Source: JAUIET01 sp964352475 (lineage in GTDB: Bacteria; Pseudomonadota; Gammaproteobacteria; Pseudomonadales; JAUIET01). From it: 64,000 nt of DNA. Below the pieces are notes generated by a model. It saw only the letters and a list, made by a program, of their open reading frames with translations. It searched no databases and was not told where the DNA came from. The translations under genes and the position numbers were made by a program. The stretch covers positions 39,553 to 103,552 of the forward strand of contig CAYGSL010000010.1 of NCBI GenBank assembly GCA_964352475.1, written 5' to 3'. Below, piece by piece: positions 61,701 through 64,000 of the stretch (position 1 is its first letter; every line of letters starts with the position of its first letter).

Positions 61701-61935
61701 AATGCTAACCTCGGTAACAACCTTTGTTGGCCTGATGCCAATGATGTTTGTCAGCTCTACTCAATCGCTGTTTATGATTCCGATGGCCATTTCACTTGGT
61801 TTCGGCATACTGTTCGCAACTGCCATCACACTGTTTCTGGTTCCCTGCAATATGCTGATCGCGAATGACATGGGCAATGGTTTACGGAGCCTGTTCCGGC
61901 GAGCCGGTGATACCGAAGTCGCCTCCCAGAGCTAG
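58783..61935 (+). CDS. RND family inner-membrane efflux pump
   Basis: 1,050 residues, normal for the HAE-1/AcrB-like family. Twelve hydrophobic segments occur in two halves around large periplasmic loops. The paired proton-relay aspartates Asp395-Asp396 lie in GLVVDDAIVTGES (AcrB 407/408). The second half has LALVGVVINDSLVLVDFVN. It exports hydrophobic compounds driven by protons; the substrate is unknown. The last 54 bp run antisense to the 3' end of the outer-membrane factor gene. Confidence 0.94.
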   Translation: MINWFVRNTVAANLLMFSIILGGLLAFSNSVLLEVFPPGDLRIVNVSVPLRGATPEDVELGIAVRIEEAVQDLEGVKEIVSTSAEGSTSISIEIAEGYDDRELLADIKSRVDAINTLPADAEKPVISLAQWQYAVIDLVVSANLPEVELRTYTEQIRDEILRLDGISVAEIEFGRNYEINIEVSQDKLRDAQLTLSDVANLIRESSLDVSAGNLRAQGGDVLIRSKGQAYRKDDFESIVVKSNPDGSILRISDIATVHDGFEEDSMSSRFNGKKTLFVKVYRASTEGALDIAKSVHQYIADKQARLPEGVELSYWDDDSELLKARLGTLINNIWQGGLLVILLLTLFLRPAVSFWVFIGIPISFIGSFMVLGFLDVSINMMSLYGFILVLGLVVDDAIVTGESIYTSLAEHGPGDHAAIEGTHRVAIPVTFGVLTTIAAFMPMLALEGHMSRMMEPVPIVIGAILMFSLIESKLVLPAHLKSIEVRRQNNPDKRNGWFRRFELWQQDFADGFEQSIIKYYKPALEVAVRNRYSVLAAFIGLFALALSLLLKGWLPFTFMPRIPAETVAASLAMPVGTPFEVTDRHVARMTEAAEQIREKYTDADGNSAIRHILSVSGGNGRGGAATHRGRVAIETVPLAERTIELDPAEVTREWRKLIGPIAGAESLNMRSELFRFGDPINVQLSGHSLDTLGKVADQVKQQLAGYPTVFDVSDSLSDGKDELRVELTDQGTVLGLTRSSILRQISEAFRGFEAQRIQRGRDDVRVLVRLPKNERSNQDTLNELLISTPDGRQVPLAHVAEISPSTGPSTIRRVDRYRVVNVTADFDKKKTNAITLNADLGQFLDELLAQYPGVSYSLEGEAREQRETTQSLSAALVALLFLIYCLLALPLKSYTQPLIVMSIIPFSIIGAVIGHLIMGHYFAMVSYMGLLALVGVVINDSLVLVDFVNQSRRKGMDLFDAVINAGPRRFRAVMLTSVTTFVGLMPMMFVSSTQSLFMIPMAISLGFGILFATAITLFLVPCNMLIANDMGNGLRSLFRRAGDTEVASQS

Positions 61936-63300
61936 ATAAAAGCTGATACGGTTTTTCAGTAACTCTGTTTCCAACTGCACTAATTGGCTTTGCCGGTCGA
62001 ATGCCGTGCGTTGTGCTTGCAACCAGGTATTGAGGTTACTCAAGCCAGCCACATAAGATTCAAACGCTTGCTGTTCCGCTTGCTGTGATATCTGATCGGC
62101 ACGCCGGGCGGCTTCCAATCGCTCTTTAATGAGTATTTCATTATCAATGCCTTGCTCTACTTCACTGATGGCGGTCAGCAATGTGCTTTTGTAATCCGCA
62201 ACACTGGCGTTAAGCAAGGCCTGTTGTCGACGCTGCTCCGCGGCCAGTTGTCCGCCTTGAAAGAGAGGAGCGGCAAGCCCCGCTACAGCACTCCAGAAAA
62301 TGTCATCGCCATTCAGAACGTCACGCAGTCTTTGATTGCTGGCACCATAAGTACCACGCAGGTTCAAACCTGGTAGGCGATTGGCTGTTGCAACCCCCAG
62401 ATTAGCTTGCTGGCTGATCAGAGCATGCCGGCCAGCTATAACATCCGGGCGCCTTTCCAGCAGAGTAAGAGGCAGTCGCTGAGGTATTTCAATACGCAAC
62501 GAAGGCGCGGCGGCCGGCAAGGTCATTGTATTGCCCGGATAGCGCCCAAGCAGAACTTCCAACTGGCGAACAAGGCTCTGGTAGCTTTGTTGTCGCAGAA
62601 CCGTGTTGGCTTGTGATGCATCCGCTTCAGCACGCGCAGAGTATACGTCCAGGGCATCACGAATTCCTGAGCTAAATCCGTTTTCAATAATATCCAGGTT
62701 ATCTCTAAGGTTTTTTTCTCGCTGTTGGGCAAGGCGCCATTGTTGCTGAGATTCAATAGAGTCCAACCAGGTGCGGGCGATTTGTGCAGACAGTGAAAAT
62801 TGCGACCAGCGCAGTAATTCTTGCTGCTGCAAGGCTGCGTTAACAGCCGACTTCTGACCCAAGGCTAATCCGCCCCAGAGATCAACTTCCCAACTTGCCG
62901 TTACATTTGCACTGACGGTTTCCGTAATTGCATTACCGGCTGTGGTAAACGAAGTACCAGCGCGTTGCTGTCGGTTTCCATCCAATGCAGCGCTTAGTGT
63001 TGGCCAACGGCGACCACTGGCTATTTTGGCTTGCTCTAACGCTGCGTTACGACGCGCGGTTGATGCTTGTAAATCAAGATTGTTTAGCTGAGCTTCACCA
63101 ATGATCTGCGCAAGCTCTGCAGAGTCTACAAAGTCTCCCCAGATAAGAGGGGAATTTAGCAATTCGTCATTGCTCCAGCCGCTTGCAAGCTCACTGGTTT
63201 CCGGCACCACGACGGAAGCGGGTTTGTCCAATAATGGCGTGCAGGCACTGAGGCTGGCAAGAATGGTTGTGCTAAAAACGATACGGGATGAACGACCCAC
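61882..63300 (-). CDS. Outer-membrane efflux lipoprotein (NodT/TolC family)
   Basis: 472 residues. A lipoprotein signal ends at LSAC (Cys19). Two OEP repeats have the NodT marks SWEVDLWGGL, LERRPDVIAGRHAL and PLFQGG, with alternating long helices. It should complete the tripartite pump with the adaptor and RND genes. It is encoded convergently, and the C-terminal 17 codons plus the stop lie antisense to the pump gene's end. Confidence 0.92.
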   Translation of the reverse strand: MGRSSRIVFSTTILASLSACTPLLDKPASVVVPETSELASGWSNDELLNSPLIWGDFVDSAELAQIIGEAQLNNLDLQASTARRNAALEQAKIASGRRWPTLSAALDGNRQQRAGTSFTTAGNAITETVSANVTASWEVDLWGGLALGQKSAVNAALQQQELLRWSQFSLSAQIARTWLDSIESQQQWRLAQQREKNLRDNLDIIENGFSSGIRDALDVYSARAEADASQANTVLRQQSYQSLVRQLEVLLGRYPGNTMTLPAAAPSLRIEIPQRLPLTLLERRPDVIAGRHALISQQANLGVATANRLPGLNLRGTYGASNQRLRDVLNGDDIFWSAVAGLAAPLFQGGQLAAEQRRQQALLNASVADYKSTLLTAISEVEQGIDNEILIKERLEAARRADQISQQAEQQAFESYVAGLSNLNTWLQAQRTAFDRQSQLVQLETELLKNRISFYLALGGDFGITGSPEQAP

Positions 63301-63444
63301 TATGTATTCAATACCTGATTCTCAATTGGCTGTGATACTACTGAATACGCTGGGCCTTGTCAGTTTTCATCAGGTAAAGATGCGGTAAATTCCAGTTGCA
63401 GACATGCTATGGTTGCGTTTTTTAAACAATGTAAGGACCTGGTA

Positions 63445-63999
63445 ATGAAACGATGTTCCTGGGCAAACGGCTCAGAGCTGGAACAGAGCTACCACGACAC
63501 AGAATGGGGCGTGCCTGTCTATGACGATCAGGTTTTGTTTGAGTTTTTGGTGCTGGAAGGCGCCCAGGCCGGCCTGAGTTGGTCGACCATATTGAACAAA
63601 CGCGAGGGCTACCGCAAAGCATTTGATAACTTTGACGTTATAAAAATTGCGCGCTATTCGGAGGCGAAAATTCAACGTTTGCTGAGCAATCCGGAAATTG
63701 TTCGCAATAAACTCAAGGTTAGGGGAACAGTGATTAACGCCCAGCTCTTTATGGATGTGCAACGCGAGTTTGGCAATTTCAGCGACTATATCTGGGATTT
63801 TGTAGACGGCAAGCCAATTGTAAACTCGCCGCGCACAATGGCAGACGTACCAGCCACCACTGAGCGTTCAGACGCCATGAGCAAAGCCTTAAAGAAGCGT
63901 GGCTTCAAATTTGTAGGCAGCACAATCTGTTACGCCTATATGCAGGCAGTTGGCATGGTTAACGACCATTCCACAGATTGTTTCCGCTATGGGAAGTAA
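63445..63999 (+). CDS. tag: DNA-3-methyladenine glycosylase I
   Basis: 184 residues from the ATG at 63445, selected by AAGGA seven bases upstream over an in-frame ATG 12 codons earlier. It removes 3-methyladenine from alkylated DNA. Zinc ligands Cys4 and His17 and the C-terminal NDHSTDCF pair are in family positions; the base-binding segment is VLEGAQAGLSWSTIL. The stop codon lies one base before the right edge, so the gene is complete. Confidence 0.95.
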   Translation: MKRCSWANGSELEQSYHDTEWGVPVYDDQVLFEFLVLEGAQAGLSWSTILNKREGYRKAFDNFDVIKIARYSEAKIQRLLSNPEIVRNKLKVRGTVINAQLFMDVQREFGNFSDYIWDFVDGKPIVNSPRTMADVPATTERSDAMSKALKKRGFKFVGSTICYAYMQAVGMVNDHSTDCFRYGK

Positions 64000-64000
64000 G

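Overview
The window looks like a piece of a draft genome or metagenome bin from a gammaproteobacterium, probably marine. The evidence is the gene families present: a cyanide-insensitive cytochrome bd pair, a PutA without a DNA-binding domain, a SelD fused to a flavoprotein, a TSP3/OmpA protein, an RND efflux set and a very large RTX protein. No rRNA, tRNA, CRISPR array or insertion sequence was seen, so no finer placement is offered. Two 100-N gaps (15878-15977 and 57313-57412) are each flanked by an identical 55-bp sequence. This is the signature of adjoining contigs that overlap by one k-mer, so both gaps are probably artefacts.

Layout. 1-21408 (minus) is one open reading frame for a giant RTX protein that runs off the left edge. 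With the false gap collapsed it has at least 7,084 codons without a stop, and it contains an exact five-copy higher-order repeat of 1,239 bp (413 residues). Just upstream lies a two-domain GT8 + GT4-like glycosyltransferase (21652-23787, minus). 24001-28315 (minus) is a tight four-gene operon: two AhpD/CMD-like proteins, the tRNA 2-selenouridine synthase MnmH, and a flavoprotein-SelD fusion. Divergent from it is cioAB/cydAB (28402-30757, plus). Convergent to that are putA and, upstream of putA, a PQQ- and haem-dependent alcohol dehydrogenase (30801-36770, minus), then purC (plus).

37994-42628 (minus) encodes a 1,544-residue TSP3-repeat protein that looks like an anchored secreted protein fused to a complete OmpA-family protein. 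Next come an ATP-grasp protein (plus), a DUF1214 protein and a sulfotransferase (minus), and a divergent FAD-dependent steroid-dehydrogenase-like enzyme (plus). These are followed by a LysM-DUF3300 protein (minus), an overlapping periplasmic serine protease and FHA membrane protein pair (plus), and a DUF885 lipoprotein (minus). A three-gene operon follows (minus): a metallopeptidase-like/beta-lactamase-like fusion, a Tat-type aldo-keto reductase and a CPXCG protein. The right end holds a tripartite RND efflux system, with adaptor and pump on plus and a convergent outer-membrane factor whose 3' end overlaps the pump gene by 54 bp, and a complete tag gene.

How the parts work together. The left third is devoted to one calcium-binding giant surface or secreted protein and possibly its glycosylation. 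The centre is respiratory and redox metabolism: selenium-dependent tRNA modification, bd-type oxidase, and proline and alcohol oxidation feeding the quinone or cytochrome pool. The right half is mostly cell-envelope functions. The strongest candidates for undescribed biology are the architecture of the giant RTX protein with its linked glycosyltransferase, the CMD-CMD-MnmH-SelD operon, the TSP3/OmpA double-protein fusion, and the HExxH/beta-lactamase fusion.
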